Shown: piece by piece, positions 10,900 to 20,113 of the stretch
How positions within the stretch are numbered: the stretch's first letter is position 1
Layout of the letters: each line of letters starts with the position of its first letter
Source of the DNA: Gammaproteobacteria bacterium
GTDB taxonomy: Bacteria > Pseudomonadota > Gammaproteobacteria > SG8-11
DNA: 40,504 nucleotides
Direction: 5' to 3'
Assembly (NCBI GenBank): GCA_024641505.1
Contig: JAHECY010000021.1
Location: 1 to 40,504 of the forward strand
The notes under the pieces: model-generated
Told to the model about the DNA's origin: nothing
The model's input: only the letters and a program-made list of their open reading frames with translations
Database searches by the model: none
Translations under genes and position numbers: made by a program

Positions 10900-11270
10900 A
10901 GATGGTGATGGCCGTAGCGACCGGCGGTGCGCTTGGCGCGCTGGGCCGGTTTTGGTTAGCCGGTTGGGTCTACGGCAAGTTGGGGAGCGCTTTTCCTTAC
11001 GGAACGTTGGCCGTTAATGTAGTAGGTTCCTTGATAATGGGATTTCTATACATCGTATTATTGGAACGGTTGGACTTGGATCCCGTCTGGCGTGGTGTAT
11101 TGCTGGTGGGATTTCTGGGCGCATTCACCACATTTTCCACATTTTCAGTAGAGACATTGAGTTTGCTGGAGCTGCGAGAGTTCGATAAAGCACTGCTGAA
11201 TATCACGTTAAGTGTTGGTTTGTGTTTGTCGGCGACCTGGTTGGGCATGAATATCGGGAGGCAATTGTGA
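10896..11270 (+). CDS. crcB: Fluoride channel CrcB (Fluc)
   Basis: CrcB/Fluc forms dual-topology dimers in the inner membrane that export fluoride. The 124-residue protein has four hydrophobic segments and the family signatures GGALGALGRFW, the conserved Asn in GTLAVNVVGSLIMG, and the Phe-rich GFLGAFTTFSTFSVET. It starts with GTG at 10896, overlapping the rarA TGA by four bases, and its own TGA overlaps the GTG of the next gene. Translation of rarA, crcB and DUF190 is therefore probably coupled. No fluoride riboswitch can precede it in this arrangement, so expression would follow the housekeeping operon. Confidence 0.95.
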   Translation: MKMVMAVATGGALGALGRFWLAGWVYGKLGSAFPYGTLAVNVVGSLIMGFLYIVLLERLDLDPVWRGVLLVGFLGAFTTFSTFSVETLSLLELREFDKALLNITLSVGLCLSATWLGMNIGRQL

Positions 11271-11575
11271 ATCAATTAGAAGTGACGATGGTACGCATCT
11301 ATTCGACGGAAGGCGAGGGTATCCTGGCAAGCTTGCTAAAACGCCTCCATGACTGGGAGAAAGTGCAAGGAGTCACCGTGTTCCGAGGGATCTCGGGCTT
11401 CGGCCATTCCGGGGTGGTACATACCTCCGTGGCTGTGGACCTGATGCTTGATTTGCCGGTGGTGGTAGAGTTTTTTGATGAGCCGGCAAAAGTCGCCTCG
11501 ATCCTGGAGCATCTATCATCCAGCATAAAACCCGGGCATATGGTATTCTGGAACGCCTTTGTCAACACGGAATGA
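11267..11575 (+). CDS. DUF190 (PII-like) protein
   Basis: The 102-residue product matches the DUF190/COG1993 family, which adopts a PII-like ferredoxin fold. Landmarks are VTMVRIYSTEGEG near the start, LLKRLHDWEKVQGVTVFRGISGFG, and DLPVVVEFFDEPAKV. GTG at 11267 is preferred because GGGAGG at 11256-11261 precedes it and it overlaps the crcB stop (GTGA). DUF190 genes are often adjacent to crcB, so a modulatory role at the fluoride channel is a reasonable inference, but the molecular function is not established. The longer frame from 11222 overlaps crcB and is unlikely. Confidence 0.88.
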   Translation: MNQLEVTMVRIYSTEGEGILASLLKRLHDWEKVQGVTVFRGISGFGHSGVVHTSVAVDLMLDLPVVVEFFDEPAKVASILEHLSSSIKPGHMVFWNAFVNTE

Positions 11576-11629
11576 GCCGTTGGCGCCGGGAAGCCGGGAG
11601 GGCTGATTTAATTTGTATCTGCAAGGTGA

Positions 11630-12904
<1,275 letters not shown>

Positions 12905-12976
12905 CAGTTTACCGGCCACAGGGAGTGATGCCTCCCGGAATAACCGATCGGAACAGGCGTCATTTATATATTTTGC

Positions 12977-15373
12977 ATGCAAGCGGCGGCTCGAATGGCT
13001 AAAGACGTGACGCGCTCCATCCGTATGCTAACTTACCGGTTGAGTCTGGGGTTTGCCGGTATTCTTTTCCTGATGCTGCTGCTTTCGGTGCTGGCCCTCA
13101 ACAGCATCGATGCCACCCAGCGCCAGCTCACCGGTATCGTCCAGGAACTCAACGTCAAGACCGAAATGGTCACGGCAATGCGCAACGCCGCTCGCGAACG
13201 TACCATCAGCCTGTATCGTATGATCACCCTGCGCGATCCGTTTGAGCAAGATGAAGAATTTATGCGTTTTAACAGGCATGGCGCCCAGTTCGCGGAGGCG
13301 CGCATCGCCCTGTTGGACATGGATCTCACCGCGAAGGAGCGCAGCGTGCTGGACCGGCAGGCGGAAATCACCGGTGTCGCCGTTGCCCTACAGGCGCAGG
13401 TGGTGGACCTCGTGCAGCTGGGAGAGATTGCCCAAGCGAAAAAATTACTGCTGGAACAATCGGTGCCGATGCAGGACAAGGTTTTCGAGCAGTTGGTGAT
13501 CTTGTTGAATATTCAGAAGCTCGCCGCCGCTCAGGCCAACGGTGAAACCGCAGTCGCCAACAGTCAGGCGCGCACCTCAATGCTGGTGCTGGGTACCACT
13601 GCCCTGGTACTGGGCGTGCTCATCGCGGTGGTCGTGGTACGTCACACTCGCAAAAATGAACTGGGGTTGTACCAGGAGAAAGAACGCGCGCAAACCACGT
13701 TGACGTCCATTGGCGAAGCGGTGGTCACCATCAATGCCAACGGCAATATCGAGTTGATCAATCCCGTCGCCGAGCATATGACCGGTTGCGCGGCCCTCAG
13801 CGCGCAGGGTAAGCCGGTGTCGGACGTGTTGGTGCTGTACGAGGAAAAGACGGATCTGCGCTGCAGCGATCCGGCACTTATGGCATTGGCGGAGAATCGT
13901 GTCATTGCCTCGACCGAACCGCGTACCTTGCATTCCCAGACCGGCGAAACCTTTATCATCGAGTATACGGCGGCACCGGTGCATGATGCCCAGGGTCACA
14001 CGGCGGGTGCCGTTCTGGTGTTCCGAAATATTACCGAAGTGCACGATATGGCAAAGAAAATCGCCTATCAGGCGAGCCATGACTTCTTGACGGACCTGAT
14101 CAATCGCCATGAATTCGAGCTGCGTTTGGATCGCGCATTGCACGGTGTGCGGGCCAAGGATCAGAACCATGTACTGTGTTATCTCGACCTTGATCAGTTC
14201 AAGGTGGTCAACGACACCTGTGGTCATGTGGCCGGCGATGAATTGCTGAAGCAATTGACGGCGCTGTTCAAAACCCGGGTGCGTAAAACCGATACGTTGG
14301 CGCGTTTGGGCGGCGATGAATTCGCTCTGTTGATCAGTGATTGCGATTTACCTCATGCCATGGAAATCGCCGAGGACCTGCGGCGTCTGGTGCACAGTTT
14401 CCGGTTTGTCTGGCAGGACACAACTTTTGAGATCAGCGCCAGCATTGGCATGGTGCCCCTGACTTCGACCAGCGGCACCATGACCGATGTGTTGGCGGCC
14501 GCGGATTCCGCTTGTTATGCCGCCAAGGGATTGGGTCGCAATAAAATTTACCTGTATAAGCATGACGATAAAATTCTCGAGCGCTGGCATGGCGAAATGC
14601 AGTGGATCGGCCGTATCCGTGAGACCTTGGAAGCCAGCGAATTTCAATTGTTTGTCCAATACGTTTACCCCCTGACTCCGGGCAACACGCAAATTTGCGC
14701 CGAAATTCTCCTGCGTATGCAGGATCGCAGCGGGACTTTGGTGCCACCCGGCGCATTTCTGCCCGCCGCGGAACGTTACAACCTGATGCCGGAAGTGGAT
14801 CGTTGGGTCGTGCACAATGCGTTTGAGGCCATTGAACGCCTGGTGCGTACGGGCAATGCCCGGGATATCCGCATGTGGTCGATTAATCTGTCCGGTCAGA
14901 CGCTGGGTGATGAAGGCTTCGTGGACTTCATGATTCAATCGGTGATGAATCGCAAGTTGGACCCGACATCCATCTGCCTGGAAATTACCGAGACCGCTGC
15001 CGTATCCAACCTCAGCCGAGTGCGTGAGATGATGTTGAAGTTGCAGCGTTTAGGCTGCCGGTTCGCTTTGGACGATTTTGGCAGTGGCCTGAGTTCGTTT
15101 ACCTATCTGAAAAATCTGCCGGTGAGTTACGTGAAAATCGACGGCAGTTTTGTCCGGGATATGTTGAACAATCCCATGGACATCGCCATTGTCGATGCGA
15201 TCAATCAGATCGGACGGGTTATGGGGCTGGAGACCATTGCGGAGTATGTGGAAAACCAAGGTACCCTTGAGCGCCTGAAATTAATGGGGGTTACCTATGC
15301 CCAGGGTAATTTCCTGCATGAGCCTGTCGCCCTGGAGCAAATTACCAGCGATTCCCTGCGCATGCGTTCCTGA
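12977..15373 (+). CDS. Membrane PAS-GGDEF-EAL cyclic-di-GMP protein
   Basis: This 798-residue protein should make or degrade cyclic di-GMP at the inner membrane. It has a membrane helix (about 19-45), a periplasmic helical sensor resembling a four-helix bundle (about 46-195), a second helix (about 197-220), and a PAS domain (about 232-350). The GGDEF domain has intact RLGGDEFALL near 445 and an upstream RKTD that fits the product-inhibition I-site (RxxD). In the EAL domain the signature is AEILLR instead of EALLR near 575, while DDFGSG (about 699) and YVKIDGSFVRD are kept. No HAMP domain is visible. Which activity dominates cannot be read from sequence. The exact start is uncertain. Confidence 0.92.
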   Translation: MQAAARMAKDVTRSIRMLTYRLSLGFAGILFLMLLLSVLALNSIDATQRQLTGIVQELNVKTEMVTAMRNAARERTISLYRMITLRDPFEQDEEFMRFNRHGAQFAEARIALLDMDLTAKERSVLDRQAEITGVAVALQAQVVDLVQLGEIAQAKKLLLEQSVPMQDKVFEQLVILLNIQKLAAAQANGETAVANSQARTSMLVLGTTALVLGVLIAVVVVRHTRKNELGLYQEKERAQTTLTSIGEAVVTINANGNIELINPVAEHMTGCAALSAQGKPVSDVLVLYEEKTDLRCSDPALMALAENRVIASTEPRTLHSQTGETFIIEYTAAPVHDAQGHTAGAVLVFRNITEVHDMAKKIAYQASHDFLTDLINRHEFELRLDRALHGVRAKDQNHVLCYLDLDQFKVVNDTCGHVAGDELLKQLTALFKTRVRKTDTLARLGGDEFALLISDCDLPHAMEIAEDLRRLVHSFRFVWQDTTFEISASIGMVPLTSTSGTMTDVLAAADSACYAAKGLGRNKIYLYKHDDKILERWHGEMQWIGRIRETLEASEFQLFVQYVYPLTPGNTQICAEILLRMQDRSGTLVPPGAFLPAAERYNLMPEVDRWVVHNAFEAIERLVRTGNARDIRMWSINLSGQTLGDEGFVDFMIQSVMNRKLDPTSICLEITETAAVSNLSRVREMMLKLQRLGCRFALDDFGSGLSSFTYLKNLPVSYVKIDGSFVRDMLNNPMDIAIVDAINQIGRVMGLETIAEYVENQGTLERLKLMGVTYAQGNFLHEPVALEQITSDSLRMRS

Positions 15374-15456
15374 CCACAGCTCTGGGACAGACAGGCTTTT
15401 CTACTCAAGAAATCCACATATGGCACGATAGATTATGTATACACGGAGGCATAATC

Positions 15457-15852
15457 ATGGATCTTATCGTTGCCAATATCCCCCAAAACACGCGTATCGT
15501 TGAACTGAAGGAATTCTTTAAAGATTTTCTCAAGGATGCCACCTTTGAACTGGTGCGCCTGAAAGGCAAGTACGACGCGGTGCTATTTGCCCATATCCAT
15601 ATCCCCAAGGACCGGATAGGTATCAAGGCGATTCGAAAATTAAACCTGAAATTGCTGTTAGGGCGGCGGGTTCAAGTGCGGGAATTTCAAGTACGGTCGG
15701 CCAGCCATGATCGCAGGACGGTCGGTTGGCGTAACAAGCCTTGGTCGAACGCGGAGCGCCGGGTGGCGGAGCGCCGGGTGGTGCGCGTCAATAGCCATTC
15801 TGAGGACCCCGTGATCGAAGCCTATATGAACATGGCACGCAAATCTCCCTGA
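15457..15852 (+). CDS. Putative RRM-like RNA-binding protein
   Basis: The 131-residue product begins MDLIVANIPQNTRIVELKEF, which resembles the RNP2 strand and first helix of an RNA recognition motif. YDAVLFAHIHIPKD could be the matching RNP1 region and LLLGRRVQVREFQV the last strand. The tail is basic (RRTVGWRNKPW, ERRVAERRV) and would suit nucleic-acid binding. CGGAGG at 15444-15449 precedes the ATG with good spacing. The fold assignment is by pattern only and the RNA target is unknown. The gene stands alone between the c-di-GMP protein and the HEXXH protein. Confidence 0.65.
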   Translation: MDLIVANIPQNTRIVELKEFFKDFLKDATFELVRLKGKYDAVLFAHIHIPKDRIGIKAIRKLNLKLLLGRRVQVREFQVRSASHDRRTVGWRNKPWSNAERRVAERRVVRVNSHSEDPVIEAYMNMARKSP

Positions 15853-15941
15853 AAACATATTGAGCTTGACTATATTCTGTTTTTCAATAATCTGGCTTTT
15901 GGGTACCATAAGGTAGACAATTCTCCGGATTCAGATGTGCC

Positions 15942-16424
15942 ATGCTTTTTTGCGGTCAACTCCCAACAACCACTCTAGCCCTGCTCTTGCGACCCTATGA
16001 CCTGCATGTCGTCGTGACGCCAATATGCGAGTCAATCCCCGGCAGTTACTGGGGTGATTCCGAAGCGGGACTCATCGGCAATACCCTCTATGTGCGCGAC
16101 GACACTCCGGTACATTCCGCGCTCCACGAAGCCTGTCATTACATTTGCATGGATGCCGCGCGTCGCAGGCAGCTACATACGGATGCGGGGGGTGATTATC
16201 TGGAGGAGAACGGCGTGTGCTATTTGCAAATGCTGCTCGCCGACCATGTCCTGGACTATGGCCGTCACGGCATGCAGCGGGATATGGATGCCTGGGGTTA
16301 CAGTTTTCGGCTGGGCAGTAGTCGCCGCTGGTTTGAAGAAGATGCGGAGGACGCCAAGCATTGGCTGGTTCGCAGCGGGCTCATTACCGCAAACGGGCAG
16401 GTCAGTTGGGCGTTACGTCAATAA
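15942..16424 (+). CDS. Conserved-type protein with HEXXH metal-binding motif, function unknown
   Basis: The 160-residue protein has HEACH at residues 62-66 within VHSALHEACHYICM, and a downstream acidic pair in DYLEENGVCYLQ (Glu88/Glu89) that could give the third ligand of a zinc site. A conserved-looking DMDAWGYSFRLGS block follows. There is no clear signal peptide. I recall similar uncharacterised proteins in gamma- and betaproteobacteria, without a function. Peptidase activity is possible but unproven, and the protein is small for a secreted protease. It ends four bases before the DUF6122 gene, so the two are probably co-expressed. Confidence 0.7.
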   Translation: MLFCGQLPTTTLALLLRPYDLHVVVTPICESIPGSYWGDSEAGLIGNTLYVRDDTPVHSALHEACHYICMDAARRRQLHTDAGGDYLEENGVCYLQMLLADHVLDYGRHGMQRDMDAWGYSFRLGSSRRWFEEDAEDAKHWLVRSGLITANGQVSWALRQ

Positions 16425-16428
16425 TTTC

Positions 16429-16743
16429 ATGAGCTTTAGCATCGGTACCATGATCCATCTGGCAAGTCACTTCCTGGCGCCGTTGGCCGTGGCCCCAGTG
16501 GTCTTCCGCTCCCGGTGGCGCCTGGCGGCGCTGGTGATGATGGCCACCATCGTCGTTGATCTGGATCACCTGGCGGCATCGCCGATGTTTGATCCCGCGC
16601 GCTGCAGTATTGGGTTTCATCCCTTGCATACATGGCCGGCCATCATTGTTTACAGTGTGCTGATATTGGTGCCTCATGTGCGTGTACCCGCATTAGGTCT
16701 TTTGATTCACATGGCGCTGGATGGCCTGGATTGTGCGATCTAG
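16429..16743 (+). CDS. DUF6122 family small membrane protein
   Basis: From ATG 16429 the product has 104 residues and three hydrophobic segments. The His/Asp pattern is typical of DUF6122: MIHLASHFLAPLAVAP, VVDLDHLAASPMFDPARCSIGFHPLH, and GLLIHMALDGLDC. The regularly spaced His and Asp residues next to membrane helices resemble metal-dependent membrane hydrolases of the YdjM/LexA-regulated type, but this is inference and no function is known to me. The start follows the previous stop by four bases. An internal ATG at 16450 is an alternative start. Confidence 0.75.
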   Translation: MSFSIGTMIHLASHFLAPLAVAPVVFRSRWRLAALVMMATIVVDLDHLAASPMFDPARCSIGFHPLHTWPAIIVYSVLILVPHVRVPALGLLIHMALDGLDCAI

Positions 16744-16916
16744 CGTGTTCTCGCACGGGTGAATCACGCAATGTTTGAATTGTTAAAAACCGATAAATAC
16801 CAAGTGTTTTGGACGGATATAGCTGATTTAAATGGAGGAAATTAAATTTTGGCCGCTAATAATTGTTAATGATTTCTAGGGCAACTGTTATCACGCCGGA
16901 TGCTGAGGGCAAGTTT

Positions 16917-17738
16917 ATGAAGCTACTAAAGTTATTGTCATTATTAGTGGGATTTATCGCATTAATCCCACCATCTTTCGCTTCTGAAGAAGATAAGCTG
17001 GATATGAGCAAGGAGTTTCCAGGACGCGAAAAATATCCTGATGTGCAGATCATCGAACTGAATGATCTCTACGCGAAACGTAATGATGTCATTATCATTG
17101 ACGCCCGTTCCTCTTACGAGTTCGATACCCTGCGTATCAAGGGAGCGCTGAATATCGCGCTATCCAGCAAGACTTATGGCGAGGAATTGCAGAAATTGCG
17201 GACAGAACACCCGGGAAAGACGTTTGTGTTTTACTGCAATGGCAAGACCTGCCTGAAATCTTATAAAGCGGTTCGCCAGGCCGTATTCTATAAGATCGAC
17301 AATGTGGTGGCCTTTGATGCCGGCATTTTCGATTGGGCCAAGTCTTACCCGGGAGATGCCGAGTTGCTGGGTGAAAGTCCTATCAATCCCAAGCATCTGA
17401 TCAGCAAGGCGGATTTTACCAAGCGTCTGCTGGCGCCGGCGGAATTCGGTACCCGTGTCGGTGCCGGTACCATGGTGCTGGACGTGCGCGACCTGCAGCA
17501 ACGTGAAGCGATCGGCTTTTTCCCCGGTTACGAGCGTCGCGTGGGTCTGGACGACAAGAAGACACTGCTGAAATATATCAATCGCGCCAAAGAGCAGGGC
17601 AAAACCTTGTTGATCTATGACGAAGTGGGCCACCAGGTGCGTTGGCTGCAGTACACGCTGGAACAGGCCGGTTTGCAGAACTACTATTTCATGGACGGCG
17701 GTGCCAAGGGTTACTACGAAATGCTCGCCAAGCAATAA
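16917..17738 (+). CDS. Periplasmic double-rhodanese protein
   Basis: The 273-residue product has a signal peptide (KLLSLLVGFIALIPPSFA) and two rhodanese domains. The first (about residues 45-150) has an active-site loop FYCNGKTCLKS, with the probable catalytic Cys107 and an extra Cys112. The second (about 175-270) has YDEVGHQVRW where the catalytic Cys should be, so it is likely inactive. Rhodaneses move sulfane sulfur between donors and acceptors; the partner here is unknown. ATG 16917 is preferred over the upstream TTG because GAGGG at 16905-16909 lies seven bases before it and the signal peptide then begins correctly. A strong terminator follows. Confidence 0.85.
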   Translation: MKLLKLLSLLVGFIALIPPSFASEEDKLDMSKEFPGREKYPDVQIIELNDLYAKRNDVIIIDARSSYEFDTLRIKGALNIALSSKTYGEELQKLRTEHPGKTFVFYCNGKTCLKSYKAVRQAVFYKIDNVVAFDAGIFDWAKSYPGDAELLGESPINPKHLISKADFTKRLLAPAEFGTRVGAGTMVLDVRDLQQREAIGFFPGYERRVGLDDKKTLLKYINRAKEQGKTLLIYDEVGHQVRWLQYTLEQAGLQNYYFMDGGAKGYYEMLAKQ

Positions 17739-17786
17739 GGCTACAAAGAGAAAATCATACCAAGAAGCAAGATACTTGCCGCCGTG

Positions 17787-17815
17787 AAAACTCCCCTTAT
17801 GGGGAGTTTTCTTTT
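17787..17815. terminator. Bidirectional rho-independent terminator
   Basis: AAAACTCCCC (17787-17796) pairs perfectly with GGGGAGTTTT (17801-17810) around a TTAT loop. TTTTCTTTTT follows on the plus strand and an A-rich flank gives U residues on the minus strand. It lies between the convergent rhodanese gene and TonB-dependent receptor gene and should stop both. Confidence 0.92.
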
Positions 17816-17822
17816 TCTGAAT

Positions 17823-20081
17823 TCAGAATTCCGCCTGCACGCCAAACGATGGGATCATGGGGAGTTGGTATACCGGCTCCCGCGTGGTGTAGTCCGCGTT
17901 GTAGTCGTAGCCTGCCACATTCTTGCGGTTATAGGCGTTGATGAGTTCGAAGTAAGTATTCAACTTCCAGGTGTTATACGGATGATCGTAGTCCAGACGC
18001 AAGTCCAAACGATGGTAATTGGGCAGGCGCTCGGCATTAAGCCTGCCATGATTGGGCCGCGGGCGACCATCGTCATAGTTGCCATTGCTGCCATAGATCG
18101 CGGTGTAGGGCGTGCCGGTATGGTAGTTCCATTTCAGGCTCAGACTGAACTTGGGAGTAAACCGGTAGGTCATGGCGGTGACCGCGATCCAGGGCTGGTC
18201 ATAGTCAAAAGGAAAGGTTTGATTGGTCTGCTCGACTTTGCGCAGGGAGCGTGAATAGGTGAGTGCCAGCCAACCGGACAAGGCGCCGGTCTGCGCTTTC
18301 TTGATCAGCAGTTCGGTGCCATAAGACCAGCCGGAGGCGCCGTTGGTGTAATTGACCACGGGGTCGGCGGTTACATAGTCCTGATAATCCTTGTAATACG
18401 TTTCCAGCGTCCAGGTCCAGCCTGGTTCCAGCTTCTGGGAAATGCCAGCGACGATATGCTCGGATTTCAGTTGTTCCAGTTCCGGATTGCCGAATTCCTT
18501 GATGATAGTGCCGCCGTCAGGATATTGATGATGCTTGCCCCAGCCCAGGGTCAGCAGCGTGCTCGGAGAAAAATCCCATTCCAGGCCCAAGCGCGGTTCC
18601 AGGTAGTCATCATCGAGATAGTTGTCGGTATCTTCACGTATTCCGGGTACTAAGGTCCAATTATCGGCGAAATGCCAGCGGTCTTTGATATAGATATTGG
18701 CACCGCTGATCCATAATTTTTCCCGCAATCGGGCGCGTTCGGCGGAAGACAGATCACACTCCGGAGCAAACTCTGTGCAATGTGCGTTGCGAAATGCCAG
18801 ATCGATGTCCACACTGATCCGGTATAGATCCGTCCCCAGCAATACATCATGGTCGACTCCCAGAGGAAACCAGTATTTGTCACGAAGATAATAGTTGTTC
18901 TGGGTAACATCGGCCTGGCCGGCGCTGCCTAATTTAAAATCGCTGCCGGTTTCCAGATGCGCGGCGATCAGCTTGTTTTTAACACCGTCGCCAAGCGTGC
19001 TGTCCAGAGTGATGGCTTGTTGGTGGTATTGGGAGCTGAAATTGGAGTTGCCTACCAGGTCTGGTTCATCTTCGGCGATTTCGGAATTGTCCGCGATGGA
19101 AAATGCAATAGTGTCGCGAGCGCCGCTTATATGTCCGCGCAGCGTGTGATTGGGCGCCAGTTGCCACACGTACTTGCCTTGATAATCCCAGTAGCGGGGA
19201 ATCTGAATGGTATAGCCTTCTTTCTTGTCCGAAACTTCCTTGATTACCAGATCGAAATAACTGCGGCGTCCCGCCAGATAGAACGACTGGTTTTCCGTGA
19301 CCGGACCTTCAATCAGCACGTCGGAGCCGATTAGACCGATATTCATTTTGCCGCCGAAGCGATCCGTGCGCGGATCGCGCAATGAAATGTCCAATGCCGC
19401 GCCGATTGTGTCCAGATGCTCGGGACCGAAGGCGGCACCGTAGATATTGAAATCACTAACCAAATCCGCGTGGAATACACTGGCGAAACCGCCGGAGTGG
19501 TACAAATAGCCGACCAGCAAATCATCCGCCACGTAGCTGTTATCACCGGGCCGGCTGCCGCGAATGGCCGGAGCAGCGCTGCCGTCGTTGGCCACGGTAA
19601 CGCCGGGCAGGGCTTGTATGGCACGCAGTGGATCGCCGTTACTGCCGGCCACTTGTTCCAGTTCTTTACCGGTGATCACTGTTTTACTGACGCGGTCGGG
19701 GTTGCGATGACCAACAATGGTGACATCGGGAAGTACCAGGCTTGGCGACAGGTACAAATCAATCATGCCGCTGGGCGTGTCCTCATCCGGATTGATGGTC
19801 ACTGGCTGTGCCTGGTTGAAACCGTAGGCGGTACCGGTGAGGTGATAAATGCCCGATTGCGGAATCCGAATTTCAAAATGCCCCTGGCTGTCTGACTGGG
19901 TGTTAATTTCGCTGTCTTCGATCACGAATATATCCGCGCCTTCTAGCGCCGCGCGCGAGCCTTTCTCCCAGATCGTGCCCTGGATCAATACGGTGTCTTG
20001 GGCGTAAACGGCAGTATGCAGGGACAACGACACGACGATGGGGATAACCATGCATTGAACCGATTTATCACAGACTCTCAC
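17823..20081 (-). CDS. TonB-dependent outer-membrane receptor
   Basis: This 752-residue protein should import a scarce ligand across the outer membrane using TonB energy. It has a signal peptide (VIPIVVSLSLHTAVYA), a carboxypeptidase-regulatory-like beta domain (about 35-115, VLIQGTIWEKGSRAALEGAD), a plug (about 125-240, with RAIQALPGVTVAN and PAIRGSRPGDNSYVADD), and a beta barrel ending in the typical aromatic FGVQAEF. I chose the GTG at 20081 because AGGGAG (complement of 20089-20094) lies seven bases before it; GTG 20114 and ATG 20051 are alternatives. The ligand is unknown. Its tonB lies immediately upstream on the same strand. Confidence 0.88.
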   Translation of the reverse strand: MRVCDKSVQCMVIPIVVSLSLHTAVYAQDTVLIQGTIWEKGSRAALEGADIFVIEDSEINTQSDSQGHFEIRIPQSGIYHLTGTAYGFNQAQPVTINPDEDTPSGMIDLYLSPSLVLPDVTIVGHRNPDRVSKTVITGKELEQVAGSNGDPLRAIQALPGVTVANDGSAAPAIRGSRPGDNSYVADDLLVGYLYHSGGFASVFHADLVSDFNIYGAAFGPEHLDTIGAALDISLRDPRTDRFGGKMNIGLIGSDVLIEGPVTENQSFYLAGRRSYFDLVIKEVSDKKEGYTIQIPRYWDYQGKYVWQLAPNHTLRGHISGARDTIAFSIADNSEIAEDEPDLVGNSNFSSQYHQQAITLDSTLGDGVKNKLIAAHLETGSDFKLGSAGQADVTQNNYYLRDKYWFPLGVDHDVLLGTDLYRISVDIDLAFRNAHCTEFAPECDLSSAERARLREKLWISGANIYIKDRWHFADNWTLVPGIREDTDNYLDDDYLEPRLGLEWDFSPSTLLTLGWGKHHQYPDGGTIIKEFGNPELEQLKSEHIVAGISQKLEPGWTWTLETYYKDYQDYVTADPVVNYTNGASGWSYGTELLIKKAQTGALSGWLALTYSRSLRKVEQTNQTFPFDYDQPWIAVTAMTYRFTPKFSLSLKWNYHTGTPYTAIYGSNGNYDDGRPRPNHGRLNAERLPNYHRLDLRLDYDHPYNTWKLNTYFELINAYNRKNVAGYDYNADYTTREPVYQLPMIPSFGVQAEF

Positions 20082-20113
20082 TGTTTTTCTCCCTGGCGTA
20101 AAAGTTACTTCCA

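Noticed and set aside
12921-12936. GGGAG/CTCCC hairpin after serS as a terminator
   Set aside because: The stem is only five base pairs and no T tract follows.
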